64,000 bases of DNA from Paraburkholderia sp. BL21I4N1 (GTDB lineage: Bacteria > Pseudomonadota > Gammaproteobacteria > Burkholderiales > Burkholderiaceae), in the NCBI RefSeq assembly GCF_002973525.1, contig NZ_PVEN01000002.1:186001-250000 (forward strand). The letters are read 5' to 3'. Below, in pieces: positions 38,855 through 47,664 of this stretch; the stretch's first letter is position 1; the number at the start of each line of letters is the position of its first letter. The position numbers and the translations under genes are program-made. The notes beneath the pieces were generated by a model. It did not search any database and was not told the DNA's origin. It was given only the letters and a program-made list of their open reading frames with translations.

Positions 38855-38893
38855 TAAAAAAAGCCCGTCGCGAGATGACTCGCGACGGGCTTT
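38855..38893 (-). terminator. Rho-independent terminator of the entericidin gene (possibly bidirectional)
   Basis: A 12-bp stem (GCCCGTCGCGAG with CTCGCGACGGGC) at 38863-38890. On the minus strand it is followed by TTTTTTT; on the plus strand only by TTTCTGTT. Confidence 0.88.
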
Positions 38894-38977
38894 CTGTTCC
38901 TGCAAAAGCACGACACAGCGTGAGGCAACGGCTCGCGGCAGCGCCGCGAAGCGCTGCCGTGTCGCTCGGCGACCGGC

Positions 38978-39112
38978 TTACTTCGCCTGATCCGCCGAGT
39001 TCGTGATGGCGTTGCCGCCCTTCGAGATGTCCTGCCCGGCGCCGGCCATCGTGTTGCAACCCGCGAGCGCGGCGGTCCCTGCAATGAGAAGCAAAGCGAT
39101 CAGTCGAGTCAT
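38978..39112 (-). CDS. Entericidin A/B-family small lipoprotein
   Basis: A 44-residue lipoprotein: MTRLIALLLIAGTAALAGC then NTMAGAGQDISKGGNAITNSADQ, the consensus of the entericidin family. In E. coli EcnA and EcnB are an antidote/toxin pair, and isolated family members are common envelope components in Proteobacteria. AAGGAG before ATG 39112 gives a clear start. Only one copy was found. The gene lies between DUF4397 and the histidine kinase, with its own terminator. Confidence 0.9.
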   Translation of the reverse strand: MTRLIALLLIAGTAALAGCNTMAGAGQDISKGGNAITNSADQAK

Positions 39113-39334
39113 GAAAGTTCTCCTTGTCGAGAATGCATCGGTTGATGTGCCCGTGCTGTCCGGCACATGCGACCGGGGCTTGTGTCAGATCGCCAGTCGA
39201 TCCGGTCTGATTGCATGTTAAAAAAAGGGCGGGGGCCGCGCTGTCAGTTGCGTCGCGATTTTGTTGTAGGTGGGCTCCGGTGTTTGCGTCGGCGCACTCC
39301 TACACGTGCTTGAACGACGCAGGGTCGCGCCTTG

Positions 39335-40813
39335 CTAGACCGGCGAGCGCGTGGGCGTGGCCGGCGGCAGATCGATCGACGGCGTTGCGGTGCTGACGCT
39401 CGGCATCACGACGTCGATGTCGGTGCCGTTCGGCTCGCCGCGCCGGATATCGAAACGCCCGCCGTGCGCGGCGACCCGCTGGCGCATGCCGAGCAGGCCG
39501 TGCGTGTGGGTGCGCTTCAGATCGGCCGGCATGATGCCGACACCGTTATCGGCGATATGCAGGGCCACCTGGCCGTCGCCGACCTCCAAGGCAATCGACA
39601 CCCTCGACGCCCGCGCGTATTTCGCCGCATTGGTCAGCGATTCCTGGGCGACGCGAAACAGTGCGATCTCGGTCTGCTCGTCGAGCTGGATATCGTCGGC
39701 GGGGAGGTGCAGGTCGAGCGTCCAGCCGTTGCGTTGCGCGGCTTCGTCGGCGAGCGTGCGCAGCGCGGTGACGAGCCCGAAATTGGCCAGCACGGTGGGC
39801 CGCATGTCTTCGATGATGCGGCGCTTGAGCGCAATGCCCTGGTCGAGATTGGCGAGCGCGCGTTGAAGCTTGTCGGCGATCTCCGGCGCGCTGTCCTTCA
39901 GCTTGCGGTTAGCCCACGCCACATCCATCTTGCTGGCGGTCAGAATCGCGCCGAGTTCGTCGTGCAGTTCGCGCGCGAGCTGGGTCTTTTCGTTTTCGCT
40001 GACCGCCTGCAAATGCCAGCCCAGCGCTTCCAGTTGACGCGTGCGTTCGCCGACCAGCTGGTCGAGTTCTTCCTGTTGTGTGATCAACTGACGCTGCACG
40101 CGTGCCTGGCGATCGATCTGAATGCCGAGATTGCGAAACAGCAGAATGAACAACACGATGTTCAAGGCCGACAGACCCGCCGCGCACAGCGTGGAAATGC
40201 GCTGATCGGCGCGGCTCGCGGCGAGCGCGTGCTGCGCGCGGCGTTCCTCGTTGTCGCGTAACAGCGAGAGGGTGCTGTCCACCAGCGACGCGTCGGCGGG
40301 GTTCGCCGTGCTCAGCGGCCCGCACGCGGCCAGATCCAGCGGCTGCGGCGCCGCCCGTTGCAGTGCGGCGGCGCCCGCGCCGATGCGCGCCTCGATCAGC
40401 GCCAGGATCTGCGTGAAGCTCGTGAGTTCGGCGTTATCCGCCTTGCCGCCGCGGTAGAAGCGGTTCAACTGCTGCTCGCTCTGGCGAATTCGCGAGGCGG
40501 TCGCGCAATAGGCGTGCGCGGTCGCCGCCTGCTTCGTCAGAAGAAAGTCGCTCTGCTGTGCGCTTAGGTTCGATAGCTGACTGGCGAGTGTGCTCAGTTG
40601 CACCGTGACGTCGCGGGACTCGAGCGCGGTCTCGTACTCGGCGGCAATGCGCTCGCGCGCGGTCTCCAGAATCACCAGGCCGCCCACCGTGATGACGATC
40701 GCCACCGTCATCGCGATGGCCCAGCTGCGCTTGTGCATCCACTGACCCAGTCGCGTCGTGGCTGCCGGATCGCGCGGGGTTTGCAGGTTCGACGGGTTCA
40801 GCGCATTCGGCAC
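39335..40813 (-). CDS. Membrane histidine kinase of the NarX/HisKA_3 type
   Basis: This 492-residue kinase has two membrane helices (about 30-50 and 209-228) bracketing a ~160-residue periplasmic sensor domain, a coiled-coil stretch (about 240-275), and the HisKA_3 dimerisation domain with the phospho-accepting histidine in LARELHDELGAILTASKMD (about residue 284). The catalytic ATPase has DNGVGI and GLLGMRQRVAAHGG. GTG 40813 follows GAGGAG and is the best start; ATG 40738 is also in frame. It is divergent from a run of stress genes ending in a NarL-type response regulator (42238-42870), its likely partner. The sensor domain has no named family recognised here. Confidence 0.87.
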   Translation of the reverse strand: MPNALNPSNLQTPRDPAATTRLGQWMHKRSWAIAMTVAIVITVGGLVILETARERIAAEYETALESRDVTVQLSTLASQLSNLSAQQSDFLLTKQAATAHAYCATASRIRQSEQQLNRFYRGGKADNAELTSFTQILALIEARIGAGAAALQRAAPQPLDLAACGPLSTANPADASLVDSTLSLLRDNEERRAQHALAASRADQRISTLCAAGLSALNIVLFILLFRNLGIQIDRQARVQRQLITQQEELDQLVGERTRQLEALGWHLQAVSENEKTQLARELHDELGAILTASKMDVAWANRKLKDSAPEIADKLQRALANLDQGIALKRRIIEDMRPTVLANFGLVTALRTLADEAAQRNGWTLDLHLPADDIQLDEQTEIALFRVAQESLTNAAKYARASRVSIALEVGDGQVALHIADNGVGIMPADLKRTHTHGLLGMRQRVAAHGGRFDIRRGEPNGTDIDVVMPSVSTATPSIDLPPATPTRSPV

Positions 40814-40983
40814 ATTCGGCTCCTCGGATGGGGCATCAGTGTAACGTCCGCCGCGTAACGCTGCCGTAATCCAATGTAAGCGGATTCTCACACGAAAACC
40901 GGCGTGCGTCGGAATGCGCCTTCGTGCCCCGATCGATAGCATGAGCCTTGATCGTTCATTCATTCTTTCGGGAGAAAGCCACC

Positions 40984-41160
40984 ATGCTGAAATGGGCGTT
41001 GTTCTTCGCCGTGATCGCGATAGTCGCCGGGCTGCTCGGCTTTACCGGCCTCGCGGCGGGTGCGGCCGCGATTGCCAAGTTCCTGTTTATCGTGTTCGTG
41101 ATTCTGTGCGTGGTGTTCCTCGTGCTCGGCTTCGTGGTGACGAAAAAGATCGTCGATTAG
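40984..41160 (+). CDS. DUF1328 small membrane protein (first copy)
   Basis: A 58-residue protein with two hydrophobic helices ([22 protein letters not shown] and [20 protein letters not shown]), matching DUF1328 (YtjA-like). GGGAG sits before ATG 40984. The family occurs next to stress and envelope genes with no known role. It is the first gene of a rightward cluster with a second DUF1328 copy and the ferritin-like protein. Confidence 0.9.
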   Translation: MLKWALFFAVIAIVAGLLGFTGLAAGAAAIAKFLFIVFVILCVVFLVLGFVVTKKIVD

Positions 41161-41205
41161 CGAGGCTCGTGTATTGAGCGCAACCCCACTGAAAGGAGAA
41201 TTGCC

Positions 41206-41367
41206 ATGCTTCACTATGCCATCGTGTTTTTCGTGATCGCGATCATTGCCGCCGTGTTCGGTTTTACCGGCATTGCAGCGGGCGCGGCGGAAATCGCCAA
41301 GATCCTGTTCTACATTTTCCTCGTCGTCTTCGTGGTCACGTTGTTGCTTGGCGTGTTCCGAACGTAG
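41206..41367 (+). CDS. DUF1328 small membrane protein (second copy)
   Basis: A 53-residue protein too short for common cut-offs, with AAAGGAGAA ahead of ATG 41206. It starts [20 protein letters not shown], then [15 protein letters not shown], the same plan as the copy 45 bp upstream (identities at GFTGxAAGAAxIAK), so the pair arose by duplication. The two may form hetero-oligomers in the membrane. It continues the stress cluster. Confidence 0.88.
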   Translation: MLHYAIVFFVIAIIAAVFGFTGIAAGAAEIAKILFYIFLVVFVVTLLLGVFRT

Positions 41368-41455
41368 CGCCGCGGTGATTCCTCTTTGACCGGCGCATCA
41401 GGCGCGATTCGTGCGGGATGCGTTGTTCCCCCAATACGGATTAAGGAGAAATTAA

Positions 41456-42034
41456 ATGTCGAAATCACCAGGTGCGCCGAGCGCCGCCACGCAAACTCAG
41501 CCGAAAGAGCCGTTCGTGATGGACCTGAAGAAGATCCGCGAGGACGCGCGCAAGCATATGTCCGACGGACCGGTCACGCAGACTTACGGCGCGGATCGCG
41601 ACACCGTGCTAAAGCTGCTCAACGACGCGCTGGCCACGGAAATCGTCTGTACTTTGCGTTATAAACGGCATCACTTCATGGCCAAGGGCATCAACTCGGA
41701 GGCCGTGGCGGCGGAGTTCGCCGAGCACGCAGCCGAGGAGCAGGAGCACGCCGACCGCATTGCCGAGCGCATCGTCCAACTGGGCGGCGCACCGGATTTT
41801 GCGCCGGAAGGTCTGAAGACACGCTCGCATTCGGAATACAAGGAAGGCGATAGTCTGACGGAGATGATCAAGGAAAACCTGGTCGCCGAGCGGATCGCGA
41901 TCGACACGTATCGCGAGATCGTGCGTTATCTCGGCGAGAAGGACGTGACGACGCGTCGCCTGTTCGAAGACATTCTCGCGGTCGAAGAAGAGCATGCCGA
42001 CGATATGGCGGATCTTCTCGAAGGACGGGAGTAA
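41456..42034 (+). CDS. Ferritin-like / bacterioferritin-type di-iron protein
   Basis: A 192-residue four-helix-bundle protein. The ferritin di-iron ligands are all in place: E62 in ALATEIVC, the E95-x2-H98 motif in EEQEHADR, E145 in LVAERIAID, and E177-x2-H180 in VEEEHADD. The first ~35 residues are an extension rich in Ser, Ala and Gln. It would store iron or detoxify peroxide with iron; the heme-binding methionine of classical bacterioferritin is not evident. AAGGAG precedes ATG 41456. The position between DUF1328 proteins and a response regulator suggests a stress role. Confidence 0.87.
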   Translation: MSKSPGAPSAATQTQPKEPFVMDLKKIREDARKHMSDGPVTQTYGADRDTVLKLLNDALATEIVCTLRYKRHHFMAKGINSEAVAAEFAEHAAEEQEHADRIAERIVQLGGAPDFAPEGLKTRSHSEYKEGDSLTEMIKENLVAERIAIDTYREIVRYLGEKDVTTRRLFEDILAVEEEHADDMADLLEGRE

Positions 42035-42237
42035 GCACGGTGACGGGTTGGTGGCGCGTGCCGGGTGCGGGTGGGTCTGGAAATAAGCATGTCCCGCGCC
42101 CGTTGCACGCGGCATGAATGACATGAGTCGCACGCGTCGCCGCGTTCCGTAGCGCTCTGCATGACGGGCGCGCCCGCGTGCCGGAGATCATTACAATGTC
42201 TGCTCTGGAGCGTTTCCATAGCAGGGACACCAAGCCG

Positions 42238-42870
42238 ATGATTCGAGTGTTGATAGCCGACGACCATGCGATCGTCCGAGGGGGTTTCAGGCAATTCGTC
42301 GCCGACGAGCCGGACATGTGCGTCGCGGCGGAAGCCGCCACCGGCGACGAGACCATCAGCCTCGTGCGCCAGCAGGCGTTCGACGTGGTGCTGCTCGACA
42401 TCGCCATGCCGGACAAAAACGGCATCGACACATTGCGGGTAATCAAACAGGTGCGCCCCGAGCAGGGCGTGCTGATTCTGTCCGGCTACCCGGAGAGCCA
42501 ATACGCGATCAACCTGCTACGCGCGGGCGCGAACGGTTATCTGAACAAGGATTGCGAGCCGGAAGAAATCGTGCGGGCGATCCGTTCGGTAGCGCGCGGG
42601 CATCGTTACTTATCGGAGGCGGTCGCCGATACGCTCGCCGACAATCTCGACAAGCCCGCCACGGGGCGGCCGCATGAAGCGCTCTCGGAGCGCGAGTTTC
42701 AGGTCTTCTGCAAGCTCGCGGCCGGCCGGCTTCCTACTGAAATCGCGGAGGAATTGCATTTGTCCGTGAAGACCGTCAGCACCTATCGGGCACGTGTGCT
42801 CGAAAAAATGCGTTTGGCGAACAATGCCGATCTGACCTATTACGCGATCAAGAACGGCCTGATCGAATAA
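42238..42870 (+). CDS. NarL/LuxR-type response regulator
   Basis: A 210-residue regulator. The receiver starts MIRVLIADDHAIVRGG with the acidic pair DD, and the phospho-accepting Asp is in DVVLLDIAMPDKNGI (about residue 54). A LuxR-type helix-turn-helix follows (LSEREFQVFCKLAAGRLPTEIAEELHLSVKTVSTYRARVLEKM). An upstream in-frame ATG at 42196 with GGAG is a serious alternative and would add 14 residues. The stop overlaps the ATG of the next gene by one base. The kinase 2 kb upstream is the probable partner. Confidence 0.9.
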   Translation: MIRVLIADDHAIVRGGFRQFVADEPDMCVAAEAATGDETISLVRQQAFDVVLLDIAMPDKNGIDTLRVIKQVRPEQGVLILSGYPESQYAINLLRAGANGYLNKDCEPEEIVRAIRSVARGHRYLSEAVADTLADNLDKPATGRPHEALSEREFQVFCKLAAGRLPTEIAEELHLSVKTVSTYRARVLEKMRLANNADLTYYAIKNGLIE

Positions 42871-43319
42871 TGGACGATCGAGACCTGCCGATGAATAGCG
42901 AACCCAACCCTGTTGCCGAGTCAGTGAGCCGCACGCCGTTGCGCGTGCTGCTGATCGAAGATTCGCCGCTCATTCGTCGCAGCCTGGTGGAAGCGATCGA
43001 CGCGTCGGGTTTGCTGCGCGTCTGCGCTTACGCCGATTCCGCCGATCAGGCGATCGCGTTGTTGACCGACGAGCCGTTCGATGCGGTGATCGTGGACCTG
43101 CAACTCAAGCAGGGCTCGGGCGTGCCCGTGCTGGCGTATCTGCAACGCGAGGGGCTGATCGACAGGGTATTCGCCGCGGTGCTGACCAATCACGCGCTGC
43201 CGGCTTACCGCGAGCGTTGCGAGCAATACGGCGTACGGCACTTTTACGACAAGTCGTTCGAGTTCGACCGCGTGATTGATGCGCTGCATGACTATGCGTA
43301 TGCGCGAGGCGGTGAATGA
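42870..43319 (+). CDS. Stand-alone receiver-domain protein
   Basis: A 149-residue protein with only a response-regulator receiver: RVLLIEDSPLIRRSL with the acidic pair, the acceptor Asp in DAVIVDLQLKQGSGV, and the conserved Lys in HFYDKSFEF. No output domain follows, so it may work as a phosphate sink or shuttle, or act on a partner protein. Its ATG overlaps the upstream regulator's TAA by one base (42870), indicating translational coupling and a common task. Confidence 0.87.
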   Translation: MDDRDLPMNSEPNPVAESVSRTPLRVLLIEDSPLIRRSLVEAIDASGLLRVCAYADSADQAIALLTDEPFDAVIVDLQLKQGSGVPVLAYLQREGLIDRVFAAVLTNHALPAYRERCEQYGVRHFYDKSFEFDRVIDALHDYAYARGGE

Positions 43320-43343
43320 GCCTTGCGGGTCTGGCGCGGCGGC

Positions 43344-43369
43344 AAAAAAAGCCGCTGGAAACAGCGGCT
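43344..43369 (-). terminator. Rho-independent terminator of the MFS gene
   Basis: AGCCGCTG-TTTC-CAGCGGCT on the minus strand followed by TTTTTTT. It sits between the convergent receiver and MFS genes; in the plus direction there is no T-run. Confidence 0.87.
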
Positions 43370-43399
43370 AAGGTTTCAAATTTTTAACGGCTCGAAGTT

Positions 43400-44611
43400 T
43401 CAAAGCAAACCCTGCCGTTTCGCGCGAGCCGGCAGCGCCAGATGATTCCACGCCGCGAGCCCGGCGAACGCGAGTCCGGCCACGCTCACGCCGAGCCATC
43501 CGAACATCGGCCAGACAAACGCGCCGACCCCGGAACCGAATGCGCCGCCAATGAAATACGCCACCATGTACACCGTATTCACGCGTGAGCGTGCATCGGG
43601 CTTGAGTGCGTAAATGCGCGACTGGTTCGAAATCTGCGCGGCCTGCACGCCAATGTCGAGAATGATCACGCCGACCACGAGCCCGGCGAGACTCCTTGCC
43701 GACGCCCCGAACACCACGAATGAAATCGCCACCAGCGCGATCGACACGGTGATGATCGATTGCGGTCCGCGTTTGTCGGCAAACTTGCCGGCGAGCGGCG
43801 CAGCCATTGCGCCGGCCGCGCCAACGATCCCGAACAGCCCGGCGGCCTGCGGCCCGAGATGAAACGGCGCACCTGCCAGCAACAGCGCCAGCACCGACCA
43901 GAAAATACTGAACGCGCCGAACATCGCCGCGCCGGTCAGCGACGCCTCGCGCAGCGCGCGATGCTCGACCACCAGATGCCACATCGACACCAGCAACTTG
44001 CCGTAGGGGAGGGTCGAGGTCGGCTGGCTCTTCGGCAGACGCAGAATGATCACGACCGCCAGCACCAGCAGCGCGACGACCGACACGGCGAACACCGCGC
44101 GCCACCCAAAGTATTCGGCGACGAGGCCGGAGGCCGTGCGTGCCAGCAGAATCCCCAGCAGCAGACCGCTCATCACCGTGCCGACCGCGTGACCGCGCTC
44201 GGCCGGCGGCGCGAGTTCCGCGGCGAACGGCACGGCCTGTTGCGCGATGGTGGCGAGCACGCCGATCGCCAGACTCGCGACGATCAACACGGTCAGCGTC
44301 GGCGCCGCCGCGGCCACGATCAGCGCGACGCACATGCCGACAATTTGCAGCAGGATCAGCCGACGCCGGTCGAAACGGTCGCCAAGCGGCGCCAGCAGCA
44401 GCATGCCGGCGGCGTAGCCGAGTTGCGTGACGGCCGGCACCGCGCCGACCCACGACGCGCCGGCCGGAAACGACTGGCGGAAATTGTCGAGCAGCGGCTG
44501 GTTGTAGTAGATGTTCGCGACCGACACACCGGCGATGGTCGCGAGCAGAAACAGCAGACCGCGCAACGACCGGTCGGCGGCAGCGGGGGAAGACGGGTTG
44601 GGTGTGGACAT
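43400..44611 (-). CDS. Major facilitator superfamily transporter
   Basis: The 403-residue product has twelve hydrophobic segments. Family motif A appears as LAPLGDRFDRRRLILL between helices 2 and 3. It belongs with the group whose first helix reads GVSVANIYYNQPLLDNF, seen in many proteobacterial drug-efflux or metabolite exporters. A larger frame on the same strand overlaps it but is Arg-rich and is a shadow. No adjacent regulator suggests the substrate. Confidence 0.88.
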   Translation of the reverse strand: MSTPNPSSPAAADRSLRGLLFLLATIAGVSVANIYYNQPLLDNFRQSFPAGASWVGAVPAVTQLGYAAGMLLLAPLGDRFDRRRLILLQIVGMCVALIVAAAAPTLTVLIVASLAIGVLATIAQQAVPFAAELAPPAERGHAVGTVMSGLLLGILLARTASGLVAEYFGWRAVFAVSVVALLVLAVVIILRLPKSQPTSTLPYGKLLVSMWHLVVEHRALREASLTGAAMFGAFSIFWSVLALLLAGAPFHLGPQAAGLFGIVGAAGAMAAPLAGKFADKRGPQSIITVSIALVAISFVVFGASARSLAGLVVGVIILDIGVQAAQISNQSRIYALKPDARSRVNTVYMVAYFIGGAFGSGVGAFVWPMFGWLGVSVAGLAFAGLAAWNHLALPARAKRQGLL

Positions 44612-44762
44612 GAGAGGCGACGTTCGACGGACCGGCCCATGCGCGGTCCTTGAGCGTGCCGATCATACCGGAGCAGGGCGGATCGTGCTGACGGTGCGGC
44701 AGCCGCCCGATGCGTTCTCCCCGCGCCGCGAAGGCCCGGGGAGAACGCAACAAGCGCCCGGA

Positions 44763-45590
44763 TCAGTCGATCAACGCGCCTTCGGGTTCATAGAACGGAT
44801 ATGGCCCGTCCGAGGCCTCGACATACGCATGATGCGTGACGATGCCCGTCGCCGGATCGTAGCGATGCAACGCGTACGCGGGCGGCTCCATCATGAACGC
44901 GGAGGGCGCGTCGTCGCGCAGATCGAGCGCGACCTGGTGCGCGGGCGCCGGCACCGCCGACGCGATCGTGCCGCCGAAGCGCACGAACATCGGCCGGTGC
45001 ACATGGCCGCAGATCACCCGCTCCACATTCGGATAACGCGCGATCAACGCGGCGAGTTTGTCGGCCGCTGCCGGGTCGAGCCGCAATTCGTCCATATGAC
45101 CGATGCCGCACACGAACGGCGGATGATGCAGCGCGACCACGGTCGGCTTGCCTTGCGCCGCGTCGAGCTGCGTCGCGAGCCAGGCGAGCCGTGCGTCGCA
45201 CAGCAAGCCGGCGCTTTGACCCGGCACCATCGAATCGAGCGCGATCAGGCGCAGCGGGCCGATATCCACGGCGTAATGCACGAACTCGCCGCCGCTCTGC
45301 AATTCCGCGCGATCGGGAAACGCCGCGCGTAAGGCGGCGCGTTCGTCGTGATTGCCGACCAGCAGAAAGTAGGGCATGTCGAGCGGCGCGAGTAGCGCTT
45401 TGAGGTGCTCGTACTGCTCCGGGTCGCCCTGGTCGACGAGGTCGCCGGTCATCACCACGGCATCGGGACGCGGTTCGAGCGCGTTGAGCGCGGCGACGCA
45501 GCGCGCCAGATGCGCGCCGGTGTCGACGCGGCGGTAGGCGAGCGCGCCCGGCCGTTTGATATGCAGGTCGCTAATTTGAGCCAGCAGCAT
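44763..45590 (-). CDS. GpdQ-like metallophosphodiesterase (calcineurin fold)
   Basis: A 275-residue metallophosphoesterase with the di-metal ligands in order: AQISDLHI, VVMTGDLVDQG, LVGNHDERAA, VVALHHPPFVCGIG, VERVICGHVHRPM. The overall alignment, including NALEPRPDAVV and PAPAHQVALDL, is closest to GpdQ, a glycerophosphodiesterase of enterobacteria, rather than cAMP-specific CpdA. AAAGGA precedes ATG 45590. It lies 47 bp downstream of an ABC importer ATPase on the same strand, so it could split a phosphodiester that the importer brings in. cAMP or another phosphodiester is also possible. Confidence 0.85.
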   Translation of the reverse strand: MLLAQISDLHIKRPGALAYRRVDTGAHLARCVAALNALEPRPDAVVMTGDLVDQGDPEQYEHLKALLAPLDMPYFLLVGNHDERAALRAAFPDRAELQSGGEFVHYAVDIGPLRLIALDSMVPGQSAGLLCDARLAWLATQLDAAQGKPTVVALHHPPFVCGIGHMDELRLDPAAADKLAALIARYPNVERVICGHVHRPMFVRFGGTIASAVPAPAHQVALDLRDDAPSAFMMEPPAYALHRYDPATGIVTHHAYVEASDGPYPFYEPEGALID

Positions 45591-45637
45591 GGGGTAGTCC
45601 TTTTTTATAGCGCGTTGAGTCGGGCAGCGCGATGTCG

Positions 45638-46690
45638 TCAAGATAGCGCAATCAGCGCGTCCTGCGCGATCGACAGTCCGACCGGCGTGCCGCGCGCCAA
45701 TTCGACGCGGCCCGCGACGTCGATCAGCAACGCGTCCGGTGCGGCGCCGCCTATCGTCAGACGGGTGCGCTCGCCGAGAAACGCCGTGCTTTCCACATGA
45801 CCGCGCAACTGTGCGCTGGCCGGATCGGCGAGATACGCGTCTTCCGGACGGAAGAAAATTTCGTGCGCGGCGCTGTCTTGCGCGGTGCTCAACACGGAAG
45901 GCAACGGCACCGCGCCGCCGGTGGTCGTCAGCATGCCGTCGCGGCGTTCGCCCGCCAGCCGGTTGATCGTGCCGACGAACTGCGCGACCGTACGATTCGC
46001 GGGCCGATAGTAGATGTCGCGCGGCGAGCCGATCTGCTCGATGCGTCCCGCGCTCATCACGACGATACGGTCGCCCAGTTCCATCGCTTCGGCCTGATCG
46101 TGCGTTACGTAGACGGTCGTGATGCCCAGCTCGCGCAACAGCGTGTTCATCTCGCTGCGCAAGGTGTCGCGCAAACGCGCGTCGAGGGCGGTGAGCGGTT
46201 CGTCGAGCAGCAGCACGCGCGGCTGCACCGCGAGCGCGCGAGCCAGCGCGACGCGCTGACGCTGGCCGCCCGACAACTGGTCGATCGGTTTGTCGGCGTG
46301 CGCGGTGAGACGCATCATCGCGAGCAATTCGTCGACGCGCTGACGCGCGGTCTCTGCCGCCATGCGCCGGATCTTCAGTCCATAGCCGATGTTGCCGCGC
46401 ACCGTCAGGTTCGGAAACAGCGCGTAGCTCTGGAACACCATGCCGACCTGACGTTTTTCGATGGGCAGCGCGGTGACGTCTTCGTCGCCGAAAGCGATGC
46501 GGCCGCCCGCGTCCGGTGTTTCGAGACCTGCGATCATGCGCAGCGTCGTGGTCTTGCCGCAGCCGGACGGTCCGAGCAACACCAGCGTTTCACCCGCGCC
46601 GATCCGCAGGTCGAGCGGTTCGAGCACGCGCGTGCCGCGAAACGTTTTCGCGCACTGCGCGAGCGTAATGGGAACGGAGGCGAGTTTCAT
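45638..46690 (-). CDS. ABC importer ATP-binding protein (PotA/UgpC/FbpC type with TOBE domain)
   Basis: The 350-residue subunit carries Walker A GPSGCGKTTT, Q-loop VFQSYALFPNLTV, signature LSGGQRQRVALARAL, Walker B VLLLDEPLTALD and switch histidine in YVTHDQAEA. A C-terminal TOBE-like domain (about 240-350) includes FFRPEDAYLADP. Its ATG overlaps the last four bases of the upstream permease, a sign of coupled translation. The group handles polyamines, iron, glycerol-3-phosphate or phosphonates, so this subunit alone does not tell the substrate. Confidence 0.9.
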   Translation of the reverse strand: MKLASVPITLAQCAKTFRGTRVLEPLDLRIGAGETLVLLGPSGCGKTTTLRMIAGLETPDAGGRIAFGDEDVTALPIEKRQVGMVFQSYALFPNLTVRGNIGYGLKIRRMAAETARQRVDELLAMMRLTAHADKPIDQLSGGQRQRVALARALAVQPRVLLLDEPLTALDARLRDTLRSEMNTLLRELGITTVYVTHDQAEAMELGDRIVVMSAGRIEQIGSPRDIYYRPANRTVAQFVGTINRLAGERRDGMLTTTGGAVPLPSVLSTAQDSAAHEIFFRPEDAYLADPASAQLRGHVESTAFLGERTRLTIGGAAPDALLIDVAGRVELARGTPVGLSIAQDALIALS

Positions 46691-47664
46691 GGCGTGGACG
46701 TGGGCGTTGACTGAATGATGGGTTTCGATGTCGAGGCCGCGCTACGTTGTTTCGCCGCGCTGCGCTGACCGGTCGCATCGACGCCGAGCCACTGCATCGC
46801 GACGAGCAGGGGCATCGTCATGATGAAAAACAGAATCGTGTACGCGCTGCCGATCTCGATGCGCAACGACGCGTAAGTGTCGGCCAGACCGACCGGTAGC
46901 GTCTTGGTGTCGGGCGTGTGCAACATCCACGTGAGGTTGAATTCGCCGATCGACAGCGTCACGACCGCCAGCGCGCCCGCCACGATGCCCGGCCGCGTGT
47001 TGGGCAGCACGATCGTCACGAAACGCTGCCAGAGGCTCGCGCCGAGACTCGCCGCGCCTTCTTCGAGCGTGCGCAGATCGCTGCTCGCGCAGACCGCGGC
47101 GACCGCGCGCACCATGAAGGGCAGCGTGAACACCACGTGCCCGACCACGATGAAGGCCACGCTCATCCGGAACATCGTGAAGCCGCCGTAGACGACCAGC
47201 AGCGCGAGCGCGGAGGCGAGACCGGGCAGTGCGATCGGCAGCACCAGAAATTCCTCGATGATGCGCGACAGCCGCGTCTTGCTGCGCGCGAGCACATAGC
47301 CTGCCGGCACGCCGGTCAGCAACGTGATGAACAGGGTCGCGGCGGCGACTTCGAGCGACAGGAACACCGAGTCGTGATACTGCGTCCACACTTCGACGAG
47401 CCAGCGCAGCGTGAGTCCGCTCGACACGCCTTTGAAGTAGTTGACCGTCAGCCCCGCCATGATCGACATGACGACCGGCACGATCAGAAACGCGCATAGC
47501 AGCAGCGTGACGAGCCATTGGCCGGCCGCGAGGCACGTTCTCGACGCGGGCAGTTTGAACCGCGAGCGTGGCTTCACGGCGGGCGGGAAAGGAGCGGGGA
47601 CGGTGTTCATCGAAGACGCAGGGTCCGGTTGTCGGGTTGCCCCGGGTTTGACGACGCCGCTCAT
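46687..47664 (-). CDS. ABC importer permease, second subunit
   Basis: A 325-residue permease with six hydrophobic helices and the coupling loop LEEGAASLGASLWQRFVTIVLPNTRPG. The start ATG 47664 overlaps the TGA of the first permease by four bases, and the stop overlaps the ATPase start by four; the longer open frame to 47937 is a shadow. The N-terminal ~50 residues are polar (Pro, Lys, Arg) before the first helix. The C-terminal tail is Ser/Thr-rich (STSKPIIQSTPTSTP). Confidence 0.87.
   Translation of the reverse strand: MSGVVKPGATRQPDPASSMNTVPAPFPPAVKPRSRFKLPASRTCLAAGQWLVTLLLCAFLIVPVVMSIMAGLTVNYFKGVSSGLTLRWLVEVWTQYHDSVFLSLEVAAATLFITLLTGVPAGYVLARSKTRLSRIIEEFLVLPIALPGLASALALLVVYGGFTMFRMSVAFIVVGHVVFTLPFMVRAVAAVCASSDLRTLEEGAASLGASLWQRFVTIVLPNTRPGIVAGALAVVTLSIGEFNLTWMLHTPDTKTLPVGLADTYASLRIEIGSAYTILFFIMTMPLLVAMQWLGVDATGQRSAAKQRSAASTSKPIIQSTPTSTP

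Noticed and set aside
43368..44753. 461-residue minus-strand frame overlapping the MFS gene
   Set aside because: Arg-rich, without membrane helices; the overlapping frame 44611-43400 encodes a twelve-helix MFS protein and is the real gene.
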